A DNA stretch of 64,000 nt from Massilia atriviolacea (GTDB lineage: Bacteria > Pseudomonadota > Gammaproteobacteria > Burkholderiales > Burkholderiaceae_D), in the NCBI RefSeq assembly GCF_003953935.1, contig NZ_RXLQ01000001.1, positions 284,121 through 348,120 on the forward strand, given 5' to 3'. Positions 35,059 through 44,398 of this stretch are shown here, piece by piece. Positions within the stretch are counted from its first letter, which is position 1, and every line of letters starts with the position of its first letter. Both the position numbers and the translations under genes were made by a program. Under the pieces are notes generated by a model, which was given only the letters and a program-made list of their open reading frames with translations, did not search any database and was not told the DNA's origin.

Positions 35059-36729
35059 ATGCGGATTCTCGATGAGCAGATATGCCGACACGGCGGGCCG
35101 GACGGCGCCGCGCTCGGGCAAGACCGGGTGCTGGCCGCCTTGCGCGCCATCGTCGGCCATGCGCATGCCAGCGCGGAGCTCGACGCGCTGCGGCGCTACC
35201 GCTGCAGCACCGCCGCGCGCGCCACCACGCCGCTGGCGGTGGTGGCGCCGGCCACCGAGGCCGAGGTGGTGGGCGTGGTGCGGCTGGGCGCGGAGCTGGG
35301 CTTGCCCCTGTATCCGCTCAGCACCGGCCGCAACTGGGGATACGGCGACGCCTGCGCGGTGGGCGAGGCCCAGCTGATCGTCGACCTGGGACGGATGAAC
35401 CGGATCGTCGCCGTCGATGCCGAGCTCGGCTATGCGGTGATCGAGCCCGGCGTGACCCAGCAGCAGTTGTCGGACTATTTACAGGCCGAGAAACTCGACT
35501 GGTGGATCGACTGCACCGGCGCCGGTCCCGACACCAGCTTCATGGGCAATATCCTGGAACGGGGCTTCGGCCACTCGCCGTATGGCAACCGCCTGCAGCA
35601 CGTTGCCGGCATGCGGGTCGTGCTGGCCAGCGGCGAGGTGCTCGAAACCGGCTTCGGGCACTATCCGGGCGCCCGCGCGACGCACCTGTTTCCTTACGGC
35701 GTGGGGCCGTTCATCGATGGCATGTTCACCCAATCGAACTTCGGCATCGTGACGCGCATCGGCATCTGGCTGATGCCGGCCGCCGATTGCGTGAACCATT
35801 TTCTGTGCACGGTGTCTGAACATGAGGAGATCGCTGCGGTGGTCGACGCGTTGCGTCCGCTGCGCATGAATGGCACCTTGCGCAGCATTGTTCATATCGG
35901 TAACGATCTGCGCGTGATTTCGGGCGGACGCGTGTTTCCGCGTTCCTTGGCGCCGGACCGGTCCTGCCTGCCGCCGGACGTGCGTGGCACCCTGCGCGCG
36001 GCGGCGGCGGTCGGCGCGTGGACCGTGTCGGGCGCGCTGCATGGCAGCGCCGCGCAGGTGGCGGCGGCGCGTGCGGCGCTCAAGAACGCCCTGCGCGCGA
36101 CGCGGGCGCGCACGGCGTTCTTGAGCGAACGCAAGCTGCGCTGGGGTGGGATGCTGGCACGCCTGCTCGGTACGTCGCGCGCCGGACAGCGCCTGCGCGC
36201 GCAGGTCGCGCTCGGCGAAGCGCTGCTCGCGATGAATCGGGGCAAACCGAACGGGCGCTTTCTCGCGGGCGCCTACTGGCGGCGGCGCGCGGCGCTGCCG
36301 GCCGGATTTCCGCACCGGGCCGACCCGGCGCAGGACAATTGCGGCATGTTGTGGATCTCGCCGGTGCTGCCCATGCGCGGGGCCGACGTGATGGCGTTGC
36401 ATGCGCTGGTCGAACCGCTGTTCGCCGTGCATGGTTTCGATCTGTTTGTCACGTTCAGCATGATCAACGAGCGCGCGCTCGGTGCGGTGTTGACGATTGC
36501 CTACGACAAGGAGGATGCGGATGAAGCGGGGAGCGCCATGGCGTGCTACCAGGCGGTATTCGACAGCGTGATGGGCGCCGGCTATATTCCCTATCGGGTC
36601 GGCAACCAGTCGATGGGGCAGCTCGACCCGCACGGCGATGTGTACTGGAAAACGGTGGCGCGGATCAAGGCTGCGCTCGATCCCGCCGGCATCATTGCGC
36701 CGGGACGTTACGAGCCGGGGCGGGCGTAA
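35059..36729 (+). CDS. FAD-linked oxidase, vanillyl-alcohol oxidase/4-cresol dehydrogenase type
   Basis: A 556-residue flavoprotein with a PCMH-type FAD domain (VAPATEAEVVGVVRLGAELGLPLYPLSTGRNWGYGDAC, here read in parts; VDLGRMNRIVAVDAELGYAVIEPGVTQQQL) and a C-terminal cap domain ending GDVYWKTVARIKAALDPAGIIAPGRYEPG. The STGRNWGYGD loop and the DTSFMGNILERGFGHSPYGNR segment are those of the 4-cresol dehydrogenase flavosubunit. Such enzymes oxidise para-substituted phenols at the benzylic carbon. Because it follows an N-acyl amino-acid synthase by 12 bases, an N-acyl-tyrosine-like phenol is an attractive substrate, but this is inference. No cytochrome partner gene is adjacent. Confidence 0.85.
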   Translation: MRILDEQICRHGGPDGAALGQDRVLAALRAIVGHAHASAELDALRRYRCSTAARATTPLAVVAPATEAEVVGVVRLGAELGLPLYPLSTGRNWGYGDACAVGEAQLIVDLGRMNRIVAVDAELGYAVIEPGVTQQQLSDYLQAEKLDWWIDCTGAGPDTSFMGNILERGFGHSPYGNRLQHVAGMRVVLASGEVLETGFGHYPGARATHLFPYGVGPFIDGMFTQSNFGIVTRIGIWLMPAADCVNHFLCTVSEHEEIAAVVDALRPLRMNGTLRSIVHIGNDLRVISGGRVFPRSLAPDRSCLPPDVRGTLRAAAAVGAWTVSGALHGSAAQVAAARAALKNALRATRARTAFLSERKLRWGGMLARLLGTSRAGQRLRAQVALGEALLAMNRGKPNGRFLAGAYWRRRAALPAGFPHRADPAQDNCGMLWISPVLPMRGADVMALHALVEPLFAVHGFDLFVTFSMINERALGAVLTIAYDKEDADEAGSAMACYQAVFDSVMGAGYIPYRVGNQSMGQLDPHGDVYWKTVARIKAALDPAGIIAPGRYEPGRA

Positions 36730-36902
36730 GCGCGCTTGCGCCACGCGCCATCGACCGCAGGCGGCGCGGCGCGGATGCGGCGCGAGCACGGGCACGCCAG
36801 CTGTAGCGGCCGGCACGCCAGGAGCAAGCATGGCGCGGAGACCTCACGCCGGCCGGAACAACAGGCGCTCCGGCCGCCAGGCGGAAACGCCAGCCAGGGC
36901 GT

Positions 36903-36950
36903 CCATGCGAAGCGCCCAGCTGCCCAAGGCGCCCATGCGAAGCGCCCAGC
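36903..36950. repeat. Short 30-bp-period direct repeat
   Basis: An 18-base word (CCATGCGAAGCGCCCAGC) occurs at 36903-36920 and again at 36933-36950, in the 245-base gap between the convergent oxidase and PrsT genes. No function is apparent. Confidence 0.5.
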
Positions 36951-36974
36951 GGCGGGATCGCGCTGGCCGCCGCT

Positions 36975-39758
36975 CTACAAGGTGCGCAGCAGCGCGGCGG
37001 CCTGTTCATGATGGGCCGAACGCTGCGGTTGCGCCAGCAAGCGTTCGAGTTCGCGCCGCGCCGCCCGTTTGTCGCCCGAGCGCGCAAGCGCCGTGCCCAG
37101 GTGGAAGTGGATGTTGCCCGCGGCCGGCGCCAGGGAATTGGCTTTGCGCAGCAAGGGCAGGGCGCGCGCCAGGTTGCCGCGCTCGACATCGATCCAGCCG
37201 AGCGTGTCGAGCACGGCCGGGTTGCCTGGCGCGAGCGCGTGCGCACGCTCGGCGTACGCCAGGGCGCGCGCATCGCCCGCCTGCTGGCAAGCCCAGGCAA
37301 GGTCGTTGAGCGCAATAACGTTGTCGGGATCGGCGTTGAGCACCGCTTCCAGATGGGCGATGGCGCCCTTGTGGTCGTTCGCGACCAGCTTGCTGCTGGC
37401 GTAGTAAAGGCGTGCGGGCACGTCGGCTGGATGCTCCCTGAACCAGGCGGCCATGCGCGCATCCGCCTCGGCGCTGCGGCCGAGCGCCCTGAGGGCGCCG
37501 TTGATCTGGATCAGCAAGGCGCCGTCGGGCTTGCGGGAAAAGGCGCGTTCCCATGCGCCGAGCGCCGCAGCGTGCTGGCCCTGGGCGGCGTGGACGTCGC
37601 CTTCGAGCTTGTAGCCGCTCGCCGACGCCGGTGCGCGCTGCTGGGCGTCCAGGGCGACGCTACGCGCTTCGGCGTAGTTCTTTTGCCGCAGCAGGATGTT
37701 GATCATGGTCATCTGGGCTTCGAACGAGGCGGGCTCGATGGTGAGCGCCTGGCGCAGCAGGGCCAGCGCGGCGCCATCATCCTGCTTTTCGCTATGCAGG
37801 CTGGCCATCCGCAGCAGCGGCGCGGGCGAGGCCGGGAGCAGGGCCGCAAGGCGGCCGTAGGCCTCGATGGCGGCGTCCAGGTCCTGCTTGAGCACGTGGG
37901 CCTGGGCGAGCATCGCCGCCGCTTGCGGATTCGACGGATTGGCCGTCTGCAGCGTGCGCGCCAGCCGCAGGGCTTTGTCCTTGCTGCCCGCGCGGGCATA
38001 CAGGTCGGCAAGCCGTAAACCGAGCGGCAGGGAGTCTGGCTCGATCTGGCGGGCGCGCTCGAGCAAGGCGACGGCGTCGGCGGCCCTGCCTTCGCGTTGC
38101 GCCAGGCCGGCCAGCGCGTCGAGCAGCGCGGTGTTGCGCGGCGCCTTCCGCAGCGCCGCTTCGTAGCGCTGGCGGGCAGCGGCCGGCTTGCGTTCGACCA
38201 GGTCGAGTTGGGCGAGATTGGCGAGCGCGGGCAGGTAGAGCGGTTCCAGCAGCAAGGCCTTGTCGAAACTGGCCCGGGCCAGACGGGCATCGCGCCGCGC
38301 CAGGTGGATGCCGCCTTTCAGGTTCTGGACCAGCGGATTGTCGCCGCGCCGTTCCATGTCCTGCACAGCGGCGAGCGCCTTGTCGGGCTTGTTGGCGCGC
38401 AGATGCGCCATGACCAGCAGCAAACCGGTGCGCGGCCCGCCGGCGTCGAGCGCCGAGGCACGTTCCAGTTCCGCCAGCGCGCGTCCCGTGTCGCCGCTGC
38501 CCAGGCGGCTCAATGCCAGCGAGGTGTGCAGGGCGGCGCCGTCCGGAGCGAGCGCCAGCGCTTGTTCGAAGAGCACGCTGGCCGCGTCAAAGCGGCGCGC
38601 GCGCAAGTTCGCTTCACCGGCCAGCGTCAGGAGTTCGACATCGGCGGGATACCGGGCCAGCAAGGGGGTGAGCAGCGCGAGCGCGGACTGGGGAGCGTCG
38701 GCGCGCACGTGCAGGGCGCTCATCAGCTTGGTGGCATACAGGTCGCCGGGATAGGCTGCAAGAAACTTCTGCAAGTGCTGTTCCGCCTGTCCCGTCGCGC
38801 CCAGCCCCGACTGCACCGCGCCGGCGAGCAGGATGGCGGGGTAGTAGTCCGGCGCCACGCGCAGCACCTGCTGCAGCGATGCCAGGGCGGATTTCAGCTT
38901 GTGCTCGCGGAAGTCGACCATGGCGTCGGCGTACAGCACCGCGAGCGAGGCGCCGCCCAGCTTGCGGGCGGCGGCGATCGCCTGGCGCGCGTCGCTGAAA
39001 CGCGCGCCATCGATGTGCAGCGTGGCCACGTCGAGCCGGGCTTGCACATTGTAAGGTTGCAAGGCCAGGATGCGCTCGTGCGCGGCCAGTGCCTCTGCCG
39101 GCCGGCCGGCGGCCCGCCGCAAGTCGGCATGGAAACGCAGGCACTCGACGTCGTCGGGATGGGCGGCCAATGCCCGCGCGACCAGGGCGGCGGCCTCGGC
39201 GTCCCGGTTACCGTCCAGCGCGATGCGGGCCAGGCCGAGCAGGGCCTCCGGCAGGTTCGCTTGCAGGCCGAGCGCCTGCGCGAACAGCGCGTCGGCCCGC
39301 GCCTTGTCGCCGCTGCCGAGATGGGCGTTGGCGCGCAGGGCCAGGATGGCGGGAAGCTCGGCTGCCGGGGCCGCCGGGCCGATTTCGGCCAGCACGCGCT
39401 CGTGCTGGCCCTGCATCAGCATGGCCCTGCCCAGCAGCAGTTGCAGTCCCGGCGCGGCCGCGCCGAGTTGGCGCGCGCGCCGCAATTCCTTGTCGGCCGA
39501 GGGCGCGTCGCCTTGCGCCAGATAGACCTCGCCCAGCAGAAGGCGGGCGTCGCGGTGGGCGCCATCCAGCTGGATCGCATTCTTGAGCACGATCACCGCC
39601 GCCCGCAAATCCCCGTTGGCCCTGTGCCGGCGGGCCTCGGCCACCAGGGCGGCGGGGTCGCCCGACTTGCATGCGCCGAGCACGGCGGCAAAGAGCAGGG
39701 CAAGGGCGATGGCGGCCGCAGCCAAGGGACGCGGCAAGCGGGAAATCGTACGGGACAT
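36975..39758 (-). CDS. prsT: PEP-CTERM-system TPR lipoprotein PrsT
   Basis: A 927-residue periplasmic or outer-membrane lipoprotein. From the ATG at 39758 (AGGAG 7 bases upstream) comes a signal peptide with lipobox VLGAC at about residue 30, then about twenty TPR units in tandem (for example LVAEARRHRANGDLRAAVIVLKNAIQL, AGSKDKALRLARTLQTANPSNPQAAAMLA; quoted only in part). This is the TIGR02917-type protein found with exosortase systems, thought to organise export or processing of EPS or PEP-CTERM proteins. It is convergent with the oxidase gene and divergent from the epimerase gene. It is one of the markers that ties this window to an XrtA system. Confidence 0.92.
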   Translation of the reverse strand: MSRTISRLPRPLAAAAIALALLFAAVLGACKSGDPAALVAEARRHRANGDLRAAVIVLKNAIQLDGAHRDARLLLGEVYLAQGDAPSADKELRRARQLGAAAPGLQLLLGRAMLMQGQHERVLAEIGPAAPAAELPAILALRANAHLGSGDKARADALFAQALGLQANLPEALLGLARIALDGNRDAEAAALVARALAAHPDDVECLRFHADLRRAAGRPAEALAAHERILALQPYNVQARLDVATLHIDGARFSDARQAIAAARKLGGASLAVLYADAMVDFREHKLKSALASLQQVLRVAPDYYPAILLAGAVQSGLGATGQAEQHLQKFLAAYPGDLYATKLMSALHVRADAPQSALALLTPLLARYPADVELLTLAGEANLRARRFDAASVLFEQALALAPDGAALHTSLALSRLGSGDTGRALAELERASALDAGGPRTGLLLVMAHLRANKPDKALAAVQDMERRGDNPLVQNLKGGIHLARRDARLARASFDKALLLEPLYLPALANLAQLDLVERKPAAARQRYEAALRKAPRNTALLDALAGLAQREGRAADAVALLERARQIEPDSLPLGLRLADLYARAGSKDKALRLARTLQTANPSNPQAAAMLAQAHVLKQDLDAAIEAYGRLAALLPASPAPLLRMASLHSEKQDDGAALALLRQALTIEPASFEAQMTMINILLRQKNYAEARSVALDAQQRAPASASGYKLEGDVHAAQGQHAAALGAWERAFSRKPDGALLIQINGALRALGRSAEADARMAAWFREHPADVPARLYYASSKLVANDHKGAIAHLEAVLNADPDNVIALNDLAWACQQAGDARALAYAERAHALAPGNPAVLDTLGWIDVERGNLARALPLLRKANSLAPAAGNIHFHLGTALARSGDKRAARRELERLLAQPQRSAHHEQAAALLRTL

Positions 39759-40009
39759 GGCGTTTCTCCTGATGCGCCAGCGCACTGGCATCTTGCCTAG
39801 GGTAGGGAGTCGGCGCAGCAGGTCATTGTGTCGCGTCAATATTCTTCATCTGTGGAAATGGCGCGCCGATCGGCATGATGTTGCTCAGAATCAAAAATTT
39901 TCCTGGCCATGCTCCGTAGAATTTCCTGAGATGCCGGCGTGCCTGACGCCGGCTGGCCGATCGTTGCACCCTGGCCGATGCGCCCTGGTGCTGTCTGCAC
40001 TGCCTGGAG

Positions 40010-41077
40010 ATGTCGATGCAAAGCCCCCCCGAAAACAGCGCTTACCAGCTGGCCTTGTCCGGCCTGCGCGAGACGCGACACCACTGGCTGATCACGGGCG
40101 TGGCCGGTTTTGTCGGCTCGAATCTGCTGGAAACCCTGCTCGGCCTGGGCCAGCGCGTGACCGGCCTGGATAATCTGATGACCGGGTACCGCGCCAACCT
40201 GGCGCAGGTGCGCGCCGTGGTGCCGGCCTCGGCCTGGGCGCGATTCGACTTCATCGAGGGCGATATCCGCTGCCTCGACAGTTGCCGGCGCGCCTGCCAG
40301 GGCGTCGATATCGTGCTGCACCAGGCTGCGCTCGGATCGGTCGGGCGCTCGATCGCCGATCCGATCCTTACCAGCGACGTCAACCTGATCGGCTTCCTGA
40401 ACGTGCTGGTGGCCGCGCGCGACGCCCGCGTGCGGCGCCTCGTCTACGCGGCGTCGAGCGCCGCCTACGGCGACCATCCCGACCTGCCCAAGGTGGAAGA
40501 GCACATCGGCCGGCCGCTCTCGCCGTATGCGCTGACCAAACACGTCAATGAAGTGTATGCCGACATGTTCGCCCGCTGTTACGCGACCGATGCCATCGGC
40601 TTGCGCTACTTTAATGTGTTCGGCCCGCGCCAGGACCCGCGCGGCGACTACGCGGCCGTGATTCCGCAGTGGTTTGACGCCATGATCCACAACCGCCCGC
40701 TGCGCATCAACGGCGATGGCGACAGCAGCCGCGATTTCTGCTTCATCGACAACGTGGTGCAGGCCAATCTGCTGGCCAGCCTGGTCGACGACCGCGCGGC
40801 GGTCAACCAGGTCTATAACGTGGCGGTGAACGCGCGCACCACCCTGAACGAGCTGTTCGCGATGATGCATGGGCTGCTGGCCGGCCGCTTTGCCCATCTG
40901 GACGGTTACCGGCCGGAATACGGCGCATTCCGGGCCGGCGACGTGCGCCATTCGCAAGCCGATATTTCGAAAGCGGCACGCCTGCTCGGCTACCAGCCGA
41001 CGCACCGCCTGGAAGACGGCTTGAAGGAAGCGCTGGACTGGTATGTGGCGCATCTGGGGACCTCACGATCCCGCTGA
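40010..41077 (+). CDS. NAD-dependent UDP-sugar 4-epimerase, WbpP/TviC-like
   Basis: A 355-residue extended SDR enzyme. It has the Rossmann motif [29 protein letters not shown], the catalytic YxxxK in [11 protein letters not shown] with the paired Ser region [16 protein letters not shown], and substrate parts [34 protein letters not shown]. Alignment by eye is best with WbpP/TviC, which interconvert UDP-GlcNAc and UDP-GalNAc or their uronic acids. It would supply an amino-sugar donor for the EPS. A CTGGAG site precedes the ATG. It stands on its own at the right end of the EPS region. Confidence 0.9.
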   Translation: MSMQSPPENSAYQLALSGLRETRHHWLITGVAGFVGSNLLETLLGLGQRVTGLDNLMTGYRANLAQVRAVVPASAWARFDFIEGDIRCLDSCRRACQGVDIVLHQAALGSVGRSIADPILTSDVNLIGFLNVLVAARDARVRRLVYAASSAAYGDHPDLPKVEEHIGRPLSPYALTKHVNEVYADMFARCYATDAIGLRYFNVFGPRQDPRGDYAAVIPQWFDAMIHNRPLRINGDGDSSRDFCFIDNVVQANLLASLVDDRAAVNQVYNVAVNARTTLNELFAMMHGLLAGRFAHLDGYRPEYGAFRAGDVRHSQADISKAARLLGYQPTHRLEDGLKEALDWYVAHLGTSRSR

Positions 41078-41177
41078 GCCATGCTGTGCCATACGTTCGC
41101 TTGCGCACAGAAGCACATGGGTATTACGATTACGATACAGTTTCTTAATAACCTAGAACTGCGTGAAGGAAAAGCCC

Positions 41178-41681
41178 ATGTCAGCATATAACCATTCCGA
41201 TCAAGTGGCTGAGTTGAAGTCCAAGATCAAGTCGATTCGCTTCGCCATGTTCACCACCGTTAACGAGCAGAACCGCCTGGTCAGCCGTCCGATGACCAAC
41301 CAGGAAACCGATGCCGACGGCAACCTCTGGTTCTACACCTCGACCGATACCGAACTGTGGGAAGACATCGTTTCCCGTCCGGAAGTCAATGTCAGCTTCG
41401 CCGAACCGGACGACCACACCTACGTGTCGGTCAGCGGCCGCGCCGAGCGCATCGTCGACCGCGCCAGGATCAAGGCCATGTGGAACCCGGCGGTCCAGGC
41501 CTGGTATCCGCACGGCCCGGATGATCCGCATGTCGTGCTGGTGCGCGTGGTGTCTTCCAGCGCCGAATACTGGGATTCGAACGCCGGCAAGGTGGTCAGC
41601 CTGTTCGAGATGGCCAAGGCCGTCCTCACCGGCTCCACGCCCGAGGTGGAACCGGGCGAACACGGCACGATCAAGCTCTGA
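41178..41681 (+). CDS. Pyridoxamine-5'-phosphate-oxidase-fold protein, general stress type
   Basis: A 167-residue split-barrel flavin-binding protein (general stress protein 26 type). It shows VAELKSKIKSIRFAMFTTVNE, LVSRPMTNQETDADGNLWFYTSTDTELW, VNVSFAEPDDHTYVSVSGRAE and the late YWDSNAGKVVSLFEMAKAVLTG. Members bind FMN, FAD or F420 and many act in redox or stress responses rather than B6 synthesis. I start at ATG 41178, as AAGGA precedes it; a GTG at 41163 is in frame but overlaps that site. It is 14 bases before the DUF445 gene on the same strand. Confidence 0.88.
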   Translation: MSAYNHSDQVAELKSKIKSIRFAMFTTVNEQNRLVSRPMTNQETDADGNLWFYTSTDTELWEDIVSRPEVNVSFAEPDDHTYVSVSGRAERIVDRARIKAMWNPAVQAWYPHGPDDPHVVLVRVVSSSAEYWDSNAGKVVSLFEMAKAVLTGSTPEVEPGEHGTIKL

Positions 41682-41695
41682 TCCCGCCCCGCTCC

Positions 41696-42931
41696 GTGCG
41701 TGAAAGCGAACAGCAGGCAGGGTTGACGCGCATGCGCCTGATCGCCACCGGCCTGCTGGTGGCGATGGCGCTGGTGTTCGTTGCCGCGCGCCTGCTCGAG
41801 CCGCGCCACGCGGCCTTCGCTTTCGTGGCCGCGTTCGCGGAAGCGGCCATGGTCGGCGCGATTGCCGACTGGTTCGCCGTGACCGCCCTGTTCCGCCACC
41901 CGCTGGGCTTGCCCATCCCGCATACCGCCATCATTCCGACGAATAAGGAAAAGATCGGCGAGAACCTGGGCAATTTTCTCGAAACGAATTTCATGAGCTA
42001 CGAGGTGGTGCATGCCGAACTGGTGCGCATCGACTTCGCCGGCTCGGCCGCGCACTGGCTGGCTCAGCCGGACAACAGCCGCGCCGTGGCCGACCAGGCT
42101 GTCAGCGCGGTACCGGTGCTGCTGCGCATGATCGACGACAAGGATGCCGCCGGTTTCCTGCGCGAAGCGCTGTCGGGGGCCTTGCAGGACGTCAAGCTGG
42201 CGCCGATCCTGTCACAGGTGCTCTCGGTGCTGGTGGCGGGACGCCAGCATCATGTGCTGCTGGAGCGCTTGCTGGAACTGGTGTCCGGCGCGCTGGAGGC
42301 GCACCGTCCGTACATCCGCCAGAAGGTGCACGATCATAGCCCGCGCTGGTTGCCGCGCGCCATAGACGAAAAATTCTACGAGCGCCTGATGGAAGGGGTG
42401 CACAATACGCTGGAAGAGATCCGCGGCGAAGACAGCGAATGGCGCGTCCGTTTCCAGGCCGCCACCGAAGAGCTGATCGACAATCTCGCGCATTCGCCGG
42501 AATACGAGGAAAAACTGCGTGCCCTGCTCGAAAGCAGCCTGAATCATCCGCTGTTCCGCACCTATGTGGGCCAGGTGTGGGAAGATGTGCGCGACCGCTT
42601 GCTGGCCGATGCCGAGTCGGACGATTCGCAGCTGTCGGCCCATCTGCAAACGGCCTTGCAGGCCTTCAGCCGCGCACTGGAGCGCAATCCGGCGATCCAG
42701 ACGCGCATCAACGACTGGCTGCGCACCTTCGCGGCCGAGACCATCGTCGCCAAGCGCGAGCTGATCATCGCCCTGGTGCGGCGCGTGATCCGCAGCTGGG
42801 ATGCGGAAACCATTTCGCGCAAGTTCGAGCTGCATGTGGGGCGCGACCTGCAATATATCCGCATCAACGGCACCATCGTCGGCGGACTGGTCGGGCTGAC
42901 GCTGCATTGCGTTTCGCTGTTGTTCACCTGA
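41696..42931 (+). CDS. DUF445 (YjiN-like) membrane protein
   Basis: A 411-residue protein with an N-terminal helix pair (RLIATGLLVAMALVFVAARLL, FAFVAAFAEAAMVGAIADWFAVTALFRHPLG), the conserved HTAIIPTNKEKIGENLGNFLETNF segment of DUF445, a long helical soluble domain, and one last helix (NGTIVGGLVGLTLHCVSLLF). The function of the family is unknown; it is widely found in proteobacteria. I use the GTG at 41696; an ATG 12 codons later is also possible. The gene is convergent with the DUF3999 gene. Confidence 0.87.
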   Translation: MRESEQQAGLTRMRLIATGLLVAMALVFVAARLLEPRHAAFAFVAAFAEAAMVGAIADWFAVTALFRHPLGLPIPHTAIIPTNKEKIGENLGNFLETNFMSYEVVHAELVRIDFAGSAAHWLAQPDNSRAVADQAVSAVPVLLRMIDDKDAAGFLREALSGALQDVKLAPILSQVLSVLVAGRQHHVLLERLLELVSGALEAHRPYIRQKVHDHSPRWLPRAIDEKFYERLMEGVHNTLEEIRGEDSEWRVRFQAATEELIDNLAHSPEYEEKLRALLESSLNHPLFRTYVGQVWEDVRDRLLADAESDDSQLSAHLQTALQAFSRALERNPAIQTRINDWLRTFAAETIVAKRELIIALVRRVIRSWDAETISRKFELHVGRDLQYIRINGTIVGGLVGLTLHCVSLLFT

Positions 42932-42952
42932 GCGCTGCCGCAAGCGGCCGTT

Positions 42953-44398
42953 CTATCTCATCTGCCTGATCAGGCGCCACGCCATGAAACCGAGCACGCC
43001 GACGCCGGCCAGCAGGGCGCCCCACAGGGCGAACAGGCGCATGCGCGCGGCGGCGGCGGCTTGTTCCGCCGCCCCAGGCCCGTCCGACACAGCGGCCGTG
43101 CGCGTTTCCAGCGGCCCGGCCACCGCGTTGCCGAGGCTTGCAATTTCCGCCGCGCTGAACCCGGGCGCGACCTGCGTCAGGTCCACGGCGGCCGGCCTGG
43201 CGTCGGCCCGTCCGAAGGCCAGCCGGTAGGGCGGCTTGCCGTTGGCCAGGAAGACCAGCGTGGACGGCGTCCAGGCCAGGCGCAGGCGCGGCGCAGCCAC
43301 GCCGGCCGCTTGCGTCCGCAGCACCCACTCGGCCCGGTGCGCCGGTGGAATGCTGATCTCGCCCGAGGCGCGGCGCTTGCTGCCCTGGGTCAACTGATAG
43401 AACGTCGCGGCCGCCAGCGGTGCAAAGTGCCAGGTGCTGGCCTTGCCTGCCTGGCGGTCGGGCAATTCCACGTAATGGCCGAGCTGGGCCGGCACCACCG
43501 CGTTCTGCTCGCCCAGGTCGAGGCCGATGCGCTGCACGGGAATCGCCAGCGAGGCCGGATACACATGGTCTCCTGGGAAGCGCCCCGGTCCGGGCTCGAT
43601 CACCAGGCGTTCCAGCTGCGGCGCGACCCAGGTATCGAGGGGCGACTCGGCGGTGATCGACGCGAAGCGCAGCGGCCTGCCCTGGCGCCAGCTCAGGCGC
43701 GCATAGCGAAAGGCGCGCGCGTCGAATTCCATGCGGGCGCTGGCCAGGGTTTCCTTGCGCTCGTTGACCAGCCAGGACAGCTCGCTCTCGCCGACCGCGT
43801 CCCAGCGCGTGAGATCGTCGCTCACTTCCAGCGCCACGCGCGCACTGTAGCCGCTCACGCCGGCAGGCAAGCTGAAGCGCAGCGCATCGATGGCGGCGGT
43901 GGTGGCGGCCGCGCCGAGGTCGAGCACCAGCGTGTCGATGCCATCGGCCGCCTCCGGCGCGGCCGGCCGCGTGCTTGTGCTGACCGACAGCACCGTGCCA
44001 TCGCCGGAGCGCCGCACGTCGATGTCCATCTCGCCCACGGGCCCGGCCGGGCGCGCCGCCCGCACCCCGAACAGGCGCACCGGCAGGTCGCGCCGCGACC
44101 GCTCGGGCCGTGGCATCGGTTCCTGCAAGCTGAACGGCAACTTGTTGCCTAGCGCATCGAACAGGCGCACATCGCGCAAGTCCGCCGTGCGGGCGTGCAG
44201 GTACACGTCCTTGGGAAGGCGCAACTGGACCACCGACTCCCTGCCGCCGACGGTGAGGGGCAAGGCGTAACGGTAGTCTGCCGGCACGTCGCTGGCCGGG
44301 GCCTTGGCCGCCGCCAGGGGAGAAGCTGTGGCAGCCAGCGCCGCCAGGCACAGCGCAGCCAGGGATAGGTTCGACATCGGCATGGATCCTTGGTTCAT
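42953..44398 (-). CDS. DUF3999 periplasmic/membrane protein
   Basis: A 481-residue protein with a signal peptide (LSLAALCLAALAATASPLAAA), a large beta-rich extracytoplasmic region (DYRYALPLTVGGRESVVQLRLPKDVYLH; SEAD-type strands with RDVRLFDALGNKLPF and VALEVSDDLTRWDAVG, like discoidin-type domains) and a single C-terminal helix (LFALWGALLAGVGVLGFMAWRLI). This fits DUF3999, which is nearly always paired with DUF2339, as here: the start ATG overlaps the DUF2339 stop by 4 bases. Function is unknown; a role in cell envelope polysaccharide handling is a guess. Confidence 0.85.
   Translation of the reverse strand: MNQGSMPMSNLSLAALCLAALAATASPLAAAKAPASDVPADYRYALPLTVGGRESVVQLRLPKDVYLHARTADLRDVRLFDALGNKLPFSLQEPMPRPERSRRDLPVRLFGVRAARPAGPVGEMDIDVRRSGDGTVLSVSTSTRPAAPEAADGIDTLVLDLGAAATTAAIDALRFSLPAGVSGYSARVALEVSDDLTRWDAVGESELSWLVNERKETLASARMEFDARAFRYARLSWRQGRPLRFASITAESPLDTWVAPQLERLVIEPGPGRFPGDHVYPASLAIPVQRIGLDLGEQNAVVPAQLGHYVELPDRQAGKASTWHFAPLAAATFYQLTQGSKRRASGEISIPPAHRAEWVLRTQAAGVAAPRLRLAWTPSTLVFLANGKPPYRLAFGRADARPAAVDLTQVAPGFSAAEIASLGNAVAGPLETRTAAVSDGPGAAEQAAAAARMRLFALWGALLAGVGVLGFMAWRLIRQMR

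Noticed and set aside
39961-39978. Sigma-54 promoter before the epimerase gene (TGGCCG near TTGCA)
   Set aside because: The spacing between the two elements is one base short and the -24 element is poor.
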